From CAYOBW01 sp964402115 (GTDB lineage: Bacteria > Verrucomicrobiota > Kiritimatiellia > UBA8416 > CAYOBW01): DNA of 31,196 nucleotides. How positions within the stretch are numbered: the stretch's first letter is position 1; every line of letters starts with the position of its first letter. The translations under genes and the position numbers were made by a program. Shown here in pieces: positions 30,776-31,196 of the stretch. Location of the stretch: assembly GCA_964402115.1 (NCBI GenBank), contig CAYOBW010000055.1:1-31196 (forward strand). Reading direction: 5' to 3'. The notes under the pieces were generated by a model. It saw only the letters and a list, made by a program, of their open reading frames with translations, was not told where the DNA came from and searched no databases.

Positions 30776-30857
30776 GCAACGCCTCAGTAACGCGATGGAG
30801 ACGGCCGTCCCGGCCGTAAGGTGCAAGGGGAAGCCCACTGCGTCACTGAGGCGTTGC
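30776..30857. repeat. 82-nt inverted repeat with inner hairpin
   Basis: An 18-nt arm at 30776-30793 (GCAACGCCTCAGTAACGC) is the reverse complement of 30840-30857 with one mismatch. The 46-nt centre carries ACGGCC/GGCCGT around GTCCC (30801-30817). In a minus-strand RNA the mismatch becomes a U-G wobble, so folding is better on that strand. No T-run follows, no tRNA or known RNA family is recognised, and no target-site duplication is seen. It resembles a REP/MITE-sized repetitive element. Confidence 0.75.
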
Positions 30858-31026
30858 GTGCAAGGCTAGATTCCTCCGTAGCGCCCGGACGGCCCCGTTG
30901 TTGCCAGGGTGAAGAAGAGTGAGAAATGGCGGATGGCAGTATTTGCGACATCGAGGCGGCTAATACAGACGTTGGCGCCTGGGGATGATGATGCGGAGGA
31001 GACCGGATTGCAGGAACGAAGCCATC

Positions 31027-31140
31027 TCGGGGTCGGGGTCGGTATCGGGGTCGGTATCGAATCCCGCCGAAGCCAACAGGCGATGGGCGACAAGCCGGAA
31101 TCGACCCCGATACCGATACCGATACCGACCCCGACCCCGA
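31027..31140. repeat. Inverted pair of hexamer-repeat arrays (TCGGGG/TCGGTA)
   Basis: The left array (31027-31056) has five hexamers in the order TCGGGG, TCGGGG, TCGGTA, TCGGGG, TCGGTA. The right array (31105-31140) is the reverse complement of the same two hexamer types, six units ordered on the minus strand as two TCGGGG, three TCGGTA and one TCGGGG. The 48 nt between could be the loop of a large hairpin. Differences in unit number and order show that the arms have expanded or been edited separately. Confidence 0.85.
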
Positions 31141-31159
31141 TGGAGTCCCGCCGAAGCCA
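31062..31159. repeat. 14-nt direct repeats next to both hexamer arrays
   Basis: TCCCGCCGAAGCCA occurs at 31062-31075 and again at 31146-31159, in each case within about 5 nt of the right-hand end of a hexamer array. This places a direct repeat on top of the inverted array pair. Confidence 0.85.
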
Positions 31160-31196
31160 CCGGCGGAGGCGGATGGGAAACCGATAGACCCGGCGC

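Larger units (their letters stand above)
30606..31196. other. 591-nt region without a convincing gene
   Basis: Open frames here are short, conflict on both strands and are shaped by hexamer repeats; one 92-codon frame (30909-31187) gives alternating Gly-Val/Gly-Ile and Pro-Ile/Pro-Thr runs typical of translated repeat DNA. What can be supported is a weak promoter, an 82-nt inverted repeat and a mirrored pair of hexamer arrays with flanking 14-nt direct repeats, listed separately. Between 30858 and 31026 I see nothing recognisable. Confidence 0.7.

Noticed and set aside
30909..31187. 92-codon plus-strand frame with GVGVGIG and PIPIPTPTP runs
   Set aside because: Most of the coding pattern comes from hexamer repeats, which stay open in several frames and on both strands. 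No ribosome site or family resemblance was found.

Overview
The window is a high-GC bacterial chromosome segment from a draft assembly, with two runs of N at 3488-3497 and 13940-14039. No rRNA or other taxonomic marker is present, so the assignment is indirect. A Tat-exported Gfo/Idh/MocA oxidoreductase next to a secreted HEAT-repeat protein, a pseudopilin-rich type II secretion operon with a PilM/PilN-like GspL, and a substrate-binding-protein/OmpA fusion together fit the PVC superphylum (Kiritimatiellota, Verrucomicrobiota or Lentisphaerota) best. This is an inference of moderate strength. No tRNA, CRISPR array, insertion sequence or phage gene was seen.

Layout. (1) 1-1219, minus strand: an Lrp/AsnC regulator whose 3' end overlaps a class I/II aminotransferase cut by the left edge. 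(2) 1406-2167, plus: a TrmJ-like tRNA 2'-O-methyltransferase. (3) 2255-14087, plus: a ten-gene type II secretion operon in the order E-F-G-H-I-J-K-L-M-D. A candidate promoter lies at 2197-2226, and GTGA stop/start overlaps join H-I, L-M and M-D. GspC and the prepilin peptidase are absent here. A perfect 9-bp hairpin with a cUUCGg loop lies between gspJ and gspK. (4) 14084-15087: a strong promoter, rplM, rpsI and a clear intrinsic terminator. (5) 15150-16870: a DEAD-box RNA helicase with a long Arg/Gly-rich N-terminal extension and a probable terminator. (6) 16875-22387: argJ-argB-argD-argG followed by thiD, covering much of arginine synthesis but without argC, argF or argH. A 29-codon tail resembling the end of a PIN-domain protein follows thiD directly.

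(7) 30605-22506, minus strand: six closely spaced genes with gaps of 19-46 nt. In transcription order they are a membrane-anchored coiled-coil protein, a coiled-coil lipoprotein paralogous to it, a substrate-binding-protein/OmpA fusion, a secreted protein joining a C39-like cysteine-peptidase domain to an HExxH metallopeptidase domain, a Tat-exported Gfo/Idh/MocA oxidoreductase, and a secreted HEAT-repeat protein. All six carry export or membrane-anchoring signals, so this is an envelope or periplasm gene set. It is the least understood part of the window and the best candidate for an undescribed system. (8) 30606-31196: no convincing gene. It holds a candidate promoter, an 82-bp inverted repeat and an inverted pair of hexamer-repeat arrays.
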